Source: Lacibacter luteus
GTDB taxonomy: Bacteria > Bacteroidota > Bacteroidia > Chitinophagales > Chitinophagaceae
Reading direction: 5' to 3'
NCBI RefSeq assembly: GCF_004118265.1
Contig: NZ_SDHW01000001.1
Location: 558,001-622,000 of the forward strand
Length of the DNA stretch: 64,000 bases
Made by a program: the position numbers and the translations under genes. Within the stretch, counting starts at the first letter, position 1. Each line of letters begins with the position of its first letter. Of this stretch, positions 44,214-53,362 are shown piece by piece. Under the pieces are notes generated by a model. The model was not told the origin of the DNA. It did no database searches and worked only from the letters and a program-made list of their open reading frames with translations.

Positions 44214-44591
44214 ATGAAAAAGATTTATCCCGATACAATGCCTGTTCCGAAAGGCTATTACTCTCCTGCTGTTATTCATAACAATACTGTTTATGTAAGC
44301 GGGCAATTAGCATTAAATGAAAAAGGCGAACCGCAAACAGCAAGTATTGAAGACGAAACAAGACAATGCATGAAAAACATTGAAACTATTTTGCTTGCAA
44401 GCGGCAGTAATCTGCAACACATTTTAAAGGTAAACGTGTTTATTGCAGACATAGCCAACTGGCAGGTATTTAACCAGGTGTTTGCGGAAATAATGGGCGA
44501 TCATCGTCCTGCACGCATTGTTGTTCCCTGCAACCAGCTGAATTATGGTTGTGGAATTGAAATTGACTGTATTGCAGCTGTTGCGGATTAA
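44214..44591 (+). CDS. RidA-family enamine/imine deaminase
   Basis: This 125-residue protein of the YjgF/YER057c/UK114 fold forms trimers and hydrolyses reactive 2-aminoacrylate/enamine intermediates made by PLP-dependent dehydratases. Family segments are AVIHNNTVYVSGQLALNEKG, the catalytic-Arg loop DHRPARIVVPCNQLNYG and the end GCGIEIDCIAAV. Length fits. The next gene, 35 bp downstream, is a threonine/serine dehydratase whose product releases exactly these intermediates, so the two are a functional pair. Confidence 0.95.
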   Translation: MKKIYPDTMPVPKGYYSPAVIHNNTVYVSGQLALNEKGEPQTASIEDETRQCMKNIETILLASGSNLQHILKVNVFIADIANWQVFNQVFAEIMGDHRPARIVVPCNQLNYGCGIEIDCIAAVAD

Positions 44592-44626
44592 AACACTGTA
44601 CGAATAAAAATACCTTCTCACAGTTT

Positions 44627-45583
44627 ATGACTATCACAAAAGAACAAATTGAACAGGCACACGAAAGAATTAAACCATTCATTCGTCAAACACCTGTGCT
44701 TACCTGCAGTACTATAGATGCGCTTGCAGGTGCTTCTTTGTTTTTTAAGTGTGAGAATTTTCAGAAGATAGGCGCATTTAAAATTCGTGGCGGTATGAAT
44801 GCCGTGTTAACACTGCCACAGGCAAAACTTGCAAATGGCATTGCCACACATTCATCGGGCAATCATGCGCAAGCTATTGCCTTTGCTGCCCGGCAAACAG
44901 GTACGAAAGCCTACATTGTTATGCCCAACAATTCGCCTCGGGTAAAAGTAAATGCTGTGAAAGGTTACGGTGCAGAAATTACATTTTGCGAACCAAACCA
45001 ACAGGCTCGTGAAGCTGCTTTGCAAGAGATTGTTGACAGAACAGGTGCTGAATTTATACATCCCTACAACGATGAACGTGTAATTACCGGGCAGGCAACC
45101 TGTGCCAAAGAGTTACTGGAAGAAATACCACAACTCGACATACTTATTGCACCTGTTGGTGGTGGTGGCTTGTTGAGTGGTACGGCTTTAAGCACATATT
45201 ACTTTTCGCCTCACAGCATTGTATATGCAGGCGAGCCTGAAGGCGCAGCCGATGCTGTGCTCTCGATCAACAGCGGAAAAATTGAACCGGCTCCCTATAT
45301 AAATACCATTGCAGATGGTTTATTAACCAAACTTGGCGACAAAACTTTTCCCATAATACATGAACATGTGAAAGATGTTCTCACCGTAAGCGACGAAGAA
45401 ATAATTGCAGCACTTTGCCTGGTTTACGAACGAATGAAGGTAGTTGTGGAACCGAGTGCAGTAGTTCCTTTAGCAGCGCTGCTAAAAAACAAGGAGCTCT
45501 TTGCCGGCAAACGAGTAGGCATTATTTTTTCGGGAGGCAATGTTGATCTCAGTAAACTGTCTGGCTGGTTTAACGCAGCTTAG
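44627..45583 (+). CDS. Threonine/serine dehydratase (PLP fold-type II)
   Basis: This 318-residue cytosolic PLP enzyme deaminates threonine and/or serine to 2-oxo acids (or racemises serine). PLP is bound by Lys52 in the KIGAFKIRGGMNAV box; HSSGNHAQA (75-83) and the glycine loop PVGGGGLLSGT (176-186) hold the phosphate; IIFSGGNVDL is near the end. It lacks the C-terminal ACT-like regulatory domain of biosynthetic IlvA, so it is the short catabolic/racemase-like form and should not be feedback-controlled by isoleucine. The RidA gene directly upstream supports the dehydratase role. It faces a minus-strand lipoprotein gene 12 bp away. Confidence 0.94.
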   Translation: MTITKEQIEQAHERIKPFIRQTPVLTCSTIDALAGASLFFKCENFQKIGAFKIRGGMNAVLTLPQAKLANGIATHSSGNHAQAIAFAARQTGTKAYIVMPNNSPRVKVNAVKGYGAEITFCEPNQQAREAALQEIVDRTGAEFIHPYNDERVITGQATCAKELLEEIPQLDILIAPVGGGGLLSGTALSTYYFSPHSIVYAGEPEGAADAVLSINSGKIEPAPYINTIADGLLTKLGDKTFPIIHEHVKDVLTVSDEEIIAALCLVYERMKVVVEPSAVVPLAALLKNKELFAGKRVGIIFSGGNVDLSKLSGWFNAA

Positions 45584-45595
45584 CAAGCCTATTGC

Positions 45596-46033
45596 TTAAG
45601 GCCCAACCAAAGTGGCCAAAGGGAATATATATTCGCAGCGTTTGCCAGGGTCGATTTTGGGAAACTGCTCTTCTTGTTTAAAGCAGACTTTTATCTTTTC
45701 AAAATCGGATAGATTGGTAATGGGTTCGGCAAAAATTTTAATTGCTCTCCTGGCCAGTGAATCAAGGCCTTTTTCTGTAACCGGCAAATTACGGCTATTG
45801 TAGAGCGTTAGGCTTATGTTCGCCTTCAGCTTTTTATCTCCTTCAATTTGCACAGGCAACACCTTTACATCTGCATTGGCAAATTTGGCGGTGGCCATTA
45901 CATCCTGAATAACGACGGAATAATTTTTTGAAAAACTTGGTCTTACATTCTTGTCCTTGCCGGCACAAGCTATTAAGCTGATGGCAGCTAAAAGCAGAAA
46001 TGATGCAGTGAAGTGATGGGTTGTATTTCTCAT
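45596..46033 (-). CDS. Small predicted lipoprotein of unknown function
   Basis: This 145-residue exported protein has a leader ending in LISLIACAGKD-like sequence (AISLIACAGKDKN), with the lipidated Cys in the A-C-A-G context. The mature part is a charged beta/alpha domain (SFSKNYSVVIQDVMATAKFA, LKANISLTLYNSRNLPVTEK, and CFKQEEQFPKIDPGKRCEYI). I do not recognise the family. I use the ATG at 46031-46033; an earlier ATG would add 12 residues before the leader. Its 5' region contains a terminator-like hairpin with a T9 tract about 150 bp before the ATG, discussed as a separate feature. Confidence 0.75.
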   Translation of the reverse strand: MRNTTHHFTASFLLLAAISLIACAGKDKNVRPSFSKNYSVVIQDVMATAKFANADVKVLPVQIEGDKKLKANISLTLYNSRNLPVTEKGLDSLARRAIKIFAEPITNLSDFEKIKVCFKQEEQFPKIDPGKRCEYIFPLATLVGP

Positions 46034-46182
46034 GGTGAATCTGTGTTTTTTATATAAGCCGGCAACCAAACAAATGCTTCTCTATATTACAATGTTTTGG
46101 GGAAATTTACAACTGACTTGCGTTAGGCTTCAATGACACCACAGTGCATATCGGTCTTGTTTTCCTTTAACTATTGCTTTTT

Positions 46183-46242
46183 AAAAAAAAAGGCCATCCC
46201 TGGAAAGAGTTGGCCGTTGCTAACCTATGAAAAACACCTATG
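46183..46242 (-). ncRNA. Candidate short RNA or attenuated leader upstream of the lipoprotein gene
   Basis: On the minus strand TACATTTG (46253-46246) matches the TAnnTTTG -7 box. About 50 nt later the hairpin GGCCA (46215-46211) / TGGCC (46196-46192) runs directly into nine T (46191-46183), a strong intrinsic-terminator layout. A transcript from near 46242 would therefore end after about 60 nt. It could be an independent small RNA or an attenuator in front of the lipoprotein gene at 46033. No TTG is at -33 spacing. I see no match to known riboswitches. Confidence 0.25.
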
Positions 46243-46403
46243 ATGCAAATGTAGGGCGCCCGAACAACCTGTCTTGTAGTATTATTACGATATTTGCTGT
46301 AGTATCTCTTTGCTGTTTAAAAAGCCGGGACACGACCTTTCCGAAATCGATTGCAGGTAATAACTTCTTCAAGGATATATCATTAGTCTATTTCAGATAT
46401 ACA

Positions 46404-46430
46404 ACAAAGCCCGGCTTAGCCAGGCTTTGT
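46404..46430 (-). terminator. Hairpin just after trhO
   Basis: ACAAAGCC-C-GGC (46404-46415) pairs with GCC-A-GGCTTTGT (46419-46430). It lies 22 bp past the trhO stop codon on the minus strand. There is no T-run after it, so it may be a partial terminator or a 3'-end stabilising stem; termination at 46183-46215 is the alternative. Confidence 0.4.
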
Positions 46431-46451
46431 CATAGTTATGTAAGCAAACTG

Positions 46452-47486
46452 TTAGTCTGTCTTTAGATCTTTCAGCCTTGATTTTGCTTTATTAAACACA
46501 TTACGTCCCTTATCTATACCACTGCGTAAGGCCTTTTGCTCCTCTTCCGGCAAGTGAATAAAGTCTTTGCATTCTTTACTGCAGGTTCCTTCCATCTTCT
46601 CTTTGCACTCATCGCACTGGATAAAGAGTAAGTGACAGGAATCATTTACACAGTTAACATGTGTATCGGCCGGTTTACCGCATTGATGGCAGCAGGAAAT
46701 TATTTCTTCGGTTACACGTTCGCCCAATCGCTGATCGAACACAAAATTCTTTCCATGAAATTTATTGCCGAGCCCCTGCTCTTTTACCTGGTTCACATAA
46801 TTAATAATTCCACCTTCGAGATGAAACACATTTTTAAATCCTTTATGCAGCATATATGCACTTGCCTTTTCGCAACGGATACCACCTGTGCAATACATAA
46901 TGATATTTTTGTTCTTATCTGCATCCATCATATCGGCAGCCATAGGAAGCTGCTCCCTGAAAGTATCGCTGGGTATTTCAATTGCATTTTCAAAATGACC
47001 TACTTCAAACTCGTAGTGATTTCGCATATCAATTACCACTGTATCCGGATCGTTGGTAAGCGCATTGAACTGTTCGGCATTAACATACCTGCCTTTGTTG
47101 GCCATATCAAACAACGGATCATCAATACCATCTGCCACGATCTTGTTTCTTACTTTAATATCCAATACATAAAAACTTTTGCCGTCATCATCAACCGCAA
47201 TATTCAAACGTAACCCGTTTAATGGTTCTATGGCGTAGAGATAAGTACGAAATGCATCAACATTGGCAGTGGGTATGCTTATCTGCGCATTAACACCTTC
47301 CTGTGCAAGATAGATGCGGCCTAACACACCCAACGCTGTAAAGTCTTTATACAGTTTATCACGAAAAACTTTAGGCTCTTCAATTTTGAAATAAGAATAA
47401 AAGGAAATAGTAGTGCGTGGAGTTTGATCGAGTAAAATACGCTCTTTTAACTCCTTACGGGAGATGCGGTTGTGCAATACTGCCAT
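46452..47486 (-). CDS. trhO: tRNA uridine(34) hydroxylase TrhO (rhodanese-like)
   Basis: This 344-residue cytosolic protein hydroxylates U34 of certain tRNAs, giving ho5U, independently of molecular oxygen. It has an N-terminal acylphosphatase-like domain (about 15-110; [35 protein letters not shown]), a rhodanese domain (about 115-235) with the catalytic Cys in [15 protein letters not shown], and a C-terminal Cys-rich part ([31 protein letters not shown]) typical of longer Bacteroidota members. I use the ATG at 47484-47486; one ten codons earlier would add a His/Lys-rich tail. Its consensus promoter is 150 bp upstream, leaving a long 5' leader that contains the palindrome CCGATAGCTATCGG. Confidence 0.92.
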   Translation of the reverse strand: MAVLHNRISRKELKERILLDQTPRTTISFYSYFKIEEPKVFRDKLYKDFTALGVLGRIYLAQEGVNAQISIPTANVDAFRTYLYAIEPLNGLRLNIAVDDDGKSFYVLDIKVRNKIVADGIDDPLFDMANKGRYVNAEQFNALTNDPDTVVIDMRNHYEFEVGHFENAIEIPSDTFREQLPMAADMMDADKNKNIIMYCTGGIRCEKASAYMLHKGFKNVFHLEGGIINYVNQVKEQGLGNKFHGKNFVFDQRLGERVTEEIISCCHQCGKPADTHVNCVNDSCHLLFIQCDECKEKMEGTCSKECKDFIHLPEEEQKALRSGIDKGRNVFNKAKSRLKDLKTD

Positions 47487-47561
47487 TGTTTGAATTTTAG
47501 TTTTAAAATGATGCACATGAACATCGTTCAGTACAGCTTTCAGACCCTTCTATCCTTCAAT

Positions 47562-47575
47562 CCGATAGCTATCGG
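47562..47575. repeat. Palindrome CCGATAGCTATCGG in trhO leader
   Basis: This perfect 14-bp palindrome lies inside the predicted 5' leader of trhO. The same core, extended to ACCCGATAGCTATCGGGT, occurs at 50331-50348. It looks like a dispersed short palindromic repeat. Confidence 0.6.
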
Positions 47576-47638
47576 TTCGCTCAGGAAGCAGAATCATTAG
47601 AACCCCAATTGCAGGTTGGGCAAAATTCTAAAGCGGGG

Positions 47639-47668
47639 CAAAGATAACAAGAATGCAGAAAGGCACAA
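47639..47668 (-). promoter_or_regulatory. Consensus promoter of trhO
   Basis: On the minus strand TTG (47668-47666), a 19-bp spacer and TATCTTTG (47646-47639) match the consensus exactly. The trhO ATG is about 150 bp further on, so a leader of roughly 145 nt is predicted. Confidence 0.65.
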
Positions 47669-47785
47669 GGAGCTGCAACAAGAAGGGAGAAGCAAAATCC
47701 AAGATGCAAGGTTCGAGAAAACCAAAGCTAAACAGCAAAACAATTAGTCTGCTGCCTCATCTATGAACCATGAACAGACACAAAT

Positions 47786-50248
47786 CTACTCATCATTAGC
47801 GCTACCGATATTAATGAGCGAACCTATACGCAGCTCCATACGTGGTTTCAATGCCTGCTGATAACCGGTAACAACATCAACTCTGAAAAAGCGAAATACA
47901 TTTTCTAACCCCACATGCCACTCGGCATAGGTTTTCTTTGGTAGCCACATTGCAGATACTCCACTTACCAAATGCCAGTTAAGCTGTTTGAGTCCTGGAA
48001 TTTTATTGGTAATAAATCCATTGAAATGATGTTCAGCAAAAACCGTTGCATAATTACGTTCGCTGTTGCTGTATAAATAATATTGCGGCAGTTGAAACGT
48101 CTGCATAAAGTCGGACGAACGGATCAAACGGTTGCCCGGCATATGTTTCAGATCGGGTAAGAAAACAGATGCAGCGTTGATAAACCCACCGGTTTCTGCA
48201 CGATAATTAAAACGGCCTGCCATTTTAAAATTGAGATTATCACGTACAGCAAATAACCATTTATCGTAATCAACATCACTGCCAAAAACTGTCTTTAATC
48301 CTTTCGTGTATTGCAGGTTGAACACAGGCCATTTGTTGCCCGCATTCACTGTTCTGTCGGGGAACTCAATGTAACGTGCACCGGGACGAAAATTGACACC
48401 GAGCGTTGCAATTGCAGCCTGGTGCGGTTGAAAGTTTTGTGTAACAAGTTCCGATGGATGATTGGGTGTATAAGGTCGATGACGTTTATTATTCCAGGTA
48501 TAGTCTGTTGTGTTTTCCAGAGGCGATCTGTTTTGATAGTTGAAGTTAGCATACAAAGTTAATCCCCCACCAATACCCTTTGAAAAATTGATGCGCACAA
48601 AATCGGCAGCATACAATTTCATAAAATTATTTTTATAGATGAGTGTTGAAATGCTGTTTGCTAAAGGATCGATCGGATTATCGTTATTGATCTGAAATAC
48701 ACGCTTACCTCCGCTAATGCTTACAGATGAAACATATTTTTCGCCAAACACATAACGTGTGCTGAGCCATGCATTAAAACGTTGATTACTGAAACCGTAA
48801 CGGATATGCGGTGTAATAACAAGATAGTTTCGTTCTGCAAATGTTTTGGTGCTGCTTACTGCAACATCGGCAACCAAACCTTCAACTGTATTAAACTGCA
48901 GCGACGACAATATGCTTGGTAATCTAAAGCTGAGCTTCGCTGTTTGTTTATTGATTGTTTTACCACTGAACAGAATATTGCCGAACTTGATCTTGTTATT
49001 CACTCTGTCAACAGAATCAAGATAAGCAGGATCTTTCCGAAGCTGCTCCAGGCTGTCTTTCTTAATGTAATCGATCTGCTCTTCTTTTGTTAATGCCAGC
49101 GGACGAATACTATCCCAATAGTTGATTGATTTTTGATTGCTGCCCCGTTCGTATTTCAACACCGTATTACCGAAATACTTTTTATCAAACACAGGTTCTG
49201 TATTGAAGTTGCGGTAGATATTCGCAAACACACCATACGCATCAAACCCAAAAAACTTAACTGCAGGATATAATACCTGGCTTTGCGGCACCCAATGGTT
49301 AACACCCATTTGCCTGTACAATTGTTCAACACGCATTGTATCAGCAAAATTCATCTGGCTCTCTTTTACCAACTGCAACTGTAAACTATGTATTCGCCAT
49401 TCATCTTCTACAATATTGATGTATCCACTAAAACAAGGTTCGTAACTACGTTTGGGTGTTACTTTAATTTTACTCACCAGCTTGCCTTCTTCGCTAAACG
49501 CACCTTCGTATTTGTATTTGTAATAGTGTAAAGCGTTTTCTGCAATGGGTGAAATAAATCCACGGGGATTAAGCGAATTACTGATCTGCACATTGTTTTC
49601 ATAAAACGAAAGAAAATCGGCACCTGCAAAACCAAAACCATCTTTCTGTCCACTCACTCTTGTGCTGATCACTTCTGTTTTTTCTTTATTGGGTTTATCA
49701 ACCGATAACTTTGAAACAGTTTCGGATAGATAGATCATTTTCTTTTTACTGGAATCACCATCTTCAAAATCAACTGTTTCACCCATAAATTTTTTGGGGA
49801 AATCACGCAGACTCATTGTCCCCTTGCTGTACACTTCGCAGGTGTAACGATTGTTTTCAGCAACGTATTCTTTTCGCTTTTTGATTGCCTTTCGAATGAT
49901 GGCATACGCAGGATCTTCTGCTCCCGCCTTTACTACCACTTCACTTAAACTCACCGATTGTTCTTTTAAACTGAAGTTGAGTTGTATGTCTTCGTTTGTA
50001 ATTGTAATTGATTGCTCCTGCCGTTCGTAACCAACATGCCGACAAATAACCGTGTACGTTCCTGCAGGCAATTGTAAAAAATAAACACCCTGGCTGTTTG
50101 CCGAAGTACCTTCTTTACTTCCTTTAACAGTAATCGATGCATAAGGAAGAGGCTCGCCCTTATTGTTGGTAACAACACCGGAAATTTTTCCGGCATAAAC
50201 AGTAAGCGAAGTAAATAAGCTGAAAAGCAGCAGTGCGAAGGTTTGCAT
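47786..50248 (-). CDS. DUF5686 / carboxypeptidase-regulatory-domain outer-membrane protein
   Basis: This 820-residue exported protein has a signal peptide (QTFALLLFSLFTSLTVYA), a CarboxypepD_reg-like sandwich (about 22-105; KISGVVTNNKGEPLPYASIT, CRHVGYERQEQSITI) and then a long DUF5686 region with features of an outer-membrane beta-barrel (alternating aromatic strands, ending in VVTGYQQALKPRMELRIGSL). Function is unknown; it resembles TonB-receptor-like scaffolds without a plug domain. The ATG at 50246-50248 is preferred to a TTG 18 codons upstream. It stands alone on the minus strand; a palindrome lies between it and the small membrane gene upstream. Confidence 0.87.
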   Translation of the reverse strand: MQTFALLLFSLFTSLTVYAGKISGVVTNNKGEPLPYASITVKGSKEGTSANSQGVYFLQLPAGTYTVICRHVGYERQEQSITITNEDIQLNFSLKEQSVSLSEVVVKAGAEDPAYAIIRKAIKKRKEYVAENNRYTCEVYSKGTMSLRDFPKKFMGETVDFEDGDSSKKKMIYLSETVSKLSVDKPNKEKTEVISTRVSGQKDGFGFAGADFLSFYENNVQISNSLNPRGFISPIAENALHYYKYKYEGAFSEEGKLVSKIKVTPKRSYEPCFSGYINIVEDEWRIHSLQLQLVKESQMNFADTMRVEQLYRQMGVNHWVPQSQVLYPAVKFFGFDAYGVFANIYRNFNTEPVFDKKYFGNTVLKYERGSNQKSINYWDSIRPLALTKEEQIDYIKKDSLEQLRKDPAYLDSVDRVNNKIKFGNILFSGKTINKQTAKLSFRLPSILSSLQFNTVEGLVADVAVSSTKTFAERNYLVITPHIRYGFSNQRFNAWLSTRYVFGEKYVSSVSISGGKRVFQINNDNPIDPLANSISTLIYKNNFMKLYAADFVRINFSKGIGGGLTLYANFNYQNRSPLENTTDYTWNNKRHRPYTPNHPSELVTQNFQPHQAAIATLGVNFRPGARYIEFPDRTVNAGNKWPVFNLQYTKGLKTVFGSDVDYDKWLFAVRDNLNFKMAGRFNYRAETGGFINAASVFLPDLKHMPGNRLIRSSDFMQTFQLPQYYLYSNSERNYATVFAEHHFNGFITNKIPGLKQLNWHLVSGVSAMWLPKKTYAEWHVGLENVFRFFRVDVVTGYQQALKPRMELRIGSLINIGSANDE

Positions 50249-50330
50249 GATACACGAAAATAAAGGCACTGTTGTTAGCAAAAAACTAATTCTTCGTTTC
50301 AATCTTTGGCGCAGAGAATCTGAGAAAAGG

Positions 50331-50348
50331 ACCCGATAGCTATCGGGT
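50331..50348. repeat. Palindrome ACCCGATAGCTATCGGGT
   Basis: This perfect 18-bp palindrome shares its 14-bp core with the one at 47562-47575, and its arms resemble the inverted repeat at 5046-5067. It lies between the DUF5686 gene and a small membrane-protein gene. Confidence 0.65.
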
Positions 50349-50350
50349 TT

Positions 50351-50374
50351 AACGCAGAGAAATCACTCTGCGTT
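50351..50374 (-). terminator. Hairpin downstream of the small membrane-protein gene
   Basis: AACGCAGAG (50351-50359) pairs with CTCTGCGTT (50366-50374) around a 6-nt loop. Relative to the minus-strand gene ending at 50409 it sits 34 bp downstream, followed by AAACCC rather than T. On the plus strand it runs into TTTCTTT, so the better terminator direction is plus, where no gene precedes it. Together with the adjacent palindrome it is more likely part of a repeat. Confidence 0.35.
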
Positions 50375-50408
50375 TTTCTTTGGGTTCTTTTTTCTCAGCG
50401 GCGGAAAA

Positions 50409-50765
50409 TCATACAGCAGATTTCTTATCAACTCTCAGATAAGCCCCGCTCAATGCGGCGAACCCGGCTACCAATGCAGCCACCAAACCTGTAACACTCA
50501 TGATCAACGCATGTGAATGCGATTTAAATAAAAGCTCCGCTATTTTCATGGAAAGAATGTGTTGGTTCTCCATATCGATGTACAAAGCAAGACCAACCCA
50601 TAATACAAACAATGCAAGAAAAGCACTTACAAATGCTTTCCATGGTTTTTGCGGAACAGCTGCAGCTACAATAAATGCAACAATGGCAATACTCCACCAG
50701 GGCAAATAAAAACCGGCGGCATAACTTAAAAGAGCAGTGAGTATAAAGGCAACTAAAAATTTCAT
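50409..50765 (-). CDS. Small four-span membrane protein of unknown function
   Basis: This 118-residue protein is almost wholly membrane-embedded: KFLVAFILTALLSYAAGFYL, WSIAIVAFIVAAAVPQ, AFVSAFLALFVLWVGLALYI and ALIMSVTGLVAALVAGFAAL, with a short loop KIAELLFKSHSHA and a charged tail. I do not recognise the family. I use the ATG at 50763-50765; an earlier in-frame ATG adds 18 basic residues with no membrane character. It lies 64 bp downstream of the penicillin acylase gene's stop on the same strand and may be read with it. Confidence 0.78.
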   Translation of the reverse strand: MKFLVAFILTALLSYAAGFYLPWWSIAIVAFIVAAAVPQKPWKAFVSAFLALFVLWVGLALYIDMENQHILSMKIAELLFKSHSHALIMSVTGLVAALVAGFAALSGAYLRVDKKSAV

Positions 50766-50829
50766 ATTGTTTATTTTATTCTTCAGTCGAGGTTTAGCTC
50801 TAGTTGGTCGCCTGACCAACTAAAACGAA

Positions 50830-53274
50830 TTATACTTTTTTAAACGTCATTGTCCATTTTACTTTCGCATTCTTCTCCTCACCTTTCTTCATTACCCATG
50901 CTTTGTAATACTTACCTGCAGCCCATGTATCAATAAACAGATCGTAATACTTGCTGCCGGGGTTACCGCTTTGTCCGCCGGGATACACCACATACGCATC
51001 TGTTTCATTGGTGAGTTCCACAATCATTCGCCAGCTGGGGCCATGGCTGTGTTGCGCAGCATTGATGATATGTTTACCTCCTCCAATTGCCAATCCTTTG
51101 CGTGCAAACGGCATCACCGCATCTTTGAGCATATGATATACGGTTGTGTTTTTATGTGCACCCCATTCCAGCTTCCCTTCTTTTTCCATTTGCAACAATA
51201 CAGGTATTGCTGCTTTTAACGATGCTGCAAATACATCGTAAATGGTTTCTTTGGCTGTTGTGTTGATATCATCAATAAATGAAAACGCAGAATCTCTTGT
51301 TAACGCATCGGCTAATGTATTTTCATAAGGCCATGCATACACAACCGAATCCTGTTGTGTTAATTCATCGTACCAGATCTTTGTTTCCAGACTATCGAAC
51401 CAAACCTGGAAAACCGTAGCTGCTTTTGAATTGATGTTGTTCTGCAGATCCCATTGCTGTATCATTTCAAAAAAACGTTTTTCATCTGCTGAAAGAGATG
51501 AAGCATTCGTATACTTCTTCATCAGTTTTGTTACAACCTCTGCAAAAGGGTTATAGTTTACATTTTGTAGTTGCTGCATATCGGTTGTGGTAATGCCATT
51601 CATTTTTGCCAAGCGCCTGTTTATTTCCAATCCACGATACACATCATAACCACCGGGAATAAAATACGGATAAGTACCATCAACAGGTCGTTGATTGGCA
51701 CTGCTTACAAAACCTCTTTCCGGATTTACCTGGTGCGGATTTTCATCGGGAGGAATAATGCCCTGCCACATATAGCTGCTGTCCTGCCCCGGCATTACAT
51801 ACAGCCCCTGCCTGTTCCAGCGCAAAGGAAAATGCCCTTGCTGCCAGATAGCTATATCGCCACGTTTGCTGGCGAAGATCATGTTCTGCGCAGGCACAGT
51901 AAAGTATTTGATGGCATTGTAATAATCATCGTAATTCTTTGCACGATCGAGATAATGCCACATCAACAGTTCATTGCTTGGGTCGTGTGCGATCCAGCGT
52001 GTGGCAATTGCCTTTTTATTTGTAAGTGGCGTGGTAAAACTTTCATCGTATGTAACCGGACCAAACACCGTATAAGCAACTGTATCAAACACTGCCGGCT
52101 TTCCTTTTACCTTAATTTCTTCAATACGTTGTGGAGCATCTCTCCACTCATTATTAAACCAGTATTGTTTTTTTGTATTGTCTTTGAATTTTATCTCGTA
52201 AAAATCACGCACATCTCTTCCTGCATTGGTAAAGCCAAACGCAATGCTGTCGTTAAACCCGATTACCACACCTGGAATACCCGGAAACGAAACACCATAT
52301 GCATTCATATTATTGGTAGTGATCTGCATTTCGTACCAGATGGCAGGTAAGCTTAATTCAAGATGCGGATCGTTACAAAGAATGGGTGCACCACTTTTTG
52401 TTTTGGCACCACTAACCGCCCAGTTATTACTGCCGTTATCTTTTGAAGGCTGATCCATCAACGCCATTTTCAACGCTGAATCTTTTTTCTGCAGATAAAC
52501 CGAATCGGCACCAACCGGAGCAACTGCTGTTGCTGCTGGCGGAGCAAAGGTTGTTCCCTTCGGCACAATAGGATCTAACGAATCCTGTAATTGCGGATAA
52601 AGAATTTCAATCTGGTCATCACTAAACACTTTTCGCAATGCAGTTAGTGGAAGATCATCAACCGAAAAAGCAAGCGTCTTTGTCATTTGTTTAATGAAGA
52701 GAGCAGTTTTGAGATTGTTCCATTTTTCCGGGCTGTAACCAAGAATTTTATACTCAATTGGCAATTCACTCTCTGCTAATGTTTCAATGTATGCATTCAC
52801 CCCTTTGGTATAATTATCAACCGAAAGTTTCGTGAATTCGTTTACTTCCATTTCCTTCAACATATTCTCTGCAGCAAATACCATCCCGATGCGTCGTTGC
52901 TCTTTATCGAAATTAACAGCACGCTCGCCGATGATTTCGCTGATGCGCCCTGCTGCTGCATGGGTAGAAAATTCCATTTGCCATAAACGAAATTTTGCAT
53001 GCAGATAGCCTTGAATGAAATACGCATCTGCATCGTTATCGGCAACCACATGCGGAACCAACCGCTCATCGAAATACACATTTGCATTTCCGCTCAATTG
53101 CGGAAAACGAAGTTCTTCACTAAAGTTTTTATCAGCAGGTTCGGCGTTTTGCCAAAAACCATGTTGCGGACTTAAAAACTTTCCGAGAGCCGGAGCCGGA
53201 CCAATACGTGTGTTCAACGTATAAACAAGGCCAATGGTTACTGCGGATGAAATGAGGAATGGGATCAATCGCAT
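50830..53274 (-). CDS. Penicillin acylase family (Ntn-hydrolase) protein
   Basis: This 814-residue exported amidase is made as a precursor that self-cleaves into alpha and beta chains. A signal/anchor (RLIPFLISSAVTIGLVYTL) is followed by the alpha region (VYFDERLVPHVVADNDADAY, QGYLHAKFRLWQMEFSTHAA). The cleavage site and nucleophilic Ser are in KDNGSNNWAVSG, and FGFTNAGRDVRDFYEIKF and the beta chain with VSSANQRPVDG follow. In this family members hydrolyse penicillins, acyl-homoserine lactones or other acylamides, so quorum-signal or antibiotic cleavage is possible but not shown. The ATG at 53272-53274 is preferred; the longer frame adds 18 hydrophobic residues. Confidence 0.93.
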   Translation of the reverse strand: MRLIPFLISSAVTIGLVYTLNTRIGPAPALGKFLSPQHGFWQNAEPADKNFSEELRFPQLSGNANVYFDERLVPHVVADNDADAYFIQGYLHAKFRLWQMEFSTHAAAGRISEIIGERAVNFDKEQRRIGMVFAAENMLKEMEVNEFTKLSVDNYTKGVNAYIETLAESELPIEYKILGYSPEKWNNLKTALFIKQMTKTLAFSVDDLPLTALRKVFSDDQIEILYPQLQDSLDPIVPKGTTFAPPAATAVAPVGADSVYLQKKDSALKMALMDQPSKDNGSNNWAVSGAKTKSGAPILCNDPHLELSLPAIWYEMQITTNNMNAYGVSFPGIPGVVIGFNDSIAFGFTNAGRDVRDFYEIKFKDNTKKQYWFNNEWRDAPQRIEEIKVKGKPAVFDTVAYTVFGPVTYDESFTTPLTNKKAIATRWIAHDPSNELLMWHYLDRAKNYDDYYNAIKYFTVPAQNMIFASKRGDIAIWQQGHFPLRWNRQGLYVMPGQDSSYMWQGIIPPDENPHQVNPERGFVSSANQRPVDGTYPYFIPGGYDVYRGLEINRRLAKMNGITTTDMQQLQNVNYNPFAEVVTKLMKKYTNASSLSADEKRFFEMIQQWDLQNNINSKAATVFQVWFDSLETKIWYDELTQQDSVVYAWPYENTLADALTRDSAFSFIDDINTTAKETIYDVFAASLKAAIPVLLQMEKEGKLEWGAHKNTTVYHMLKDAVMPFARKGLAIGGGKHIINAAQHSHGPSWRMIVELTNETDAYVVYPGGQSGNPGSKYYDLFIDTWAAGKYYKAWVMKKGEEKNAKVKWTMTFKKV

Positions 53275-53362
53275 AAGAAAGATTATAAGGCGGGAAATTA
53301 AAGAAAAAAAACAGTAACCCTCCAACATATCATCTCCTCAATTTTCTACCCTGTTTGTGGTA

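Larger units (their letters stand above)
46034..46451. other. 418-bp gene-poor gap between lipoprotein and trhO genes
   Basis: The gap holds a putative minus-strand -7 box at 46246-46253, a T9-tailed hairpin at 46183-46215 and a hairpin at 46404-46430. A 79-codon plus-strand frame (46227-46466) is open, but it has no promoter or start signal, overlaps the hairpins, and its composition looks random, so I do not call it. Nothing else was identified. Confidence 0.5.

Noticed and set aside
46227-46466. 79-codon plus-strand ORF in the gap before trhO
   Set aside because: No promoter or start context, covers the hairpins, and its 3' end runs into the trhO coding region on the other strand; composition looks random.
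51571-52350. 259-codon plus-strand ORF opposite the penicillin acylase gene
   Set aside because: It is antisense to the acylase with random-like Cys/His/Ile-rich composition and no promoter; a shadow frame.
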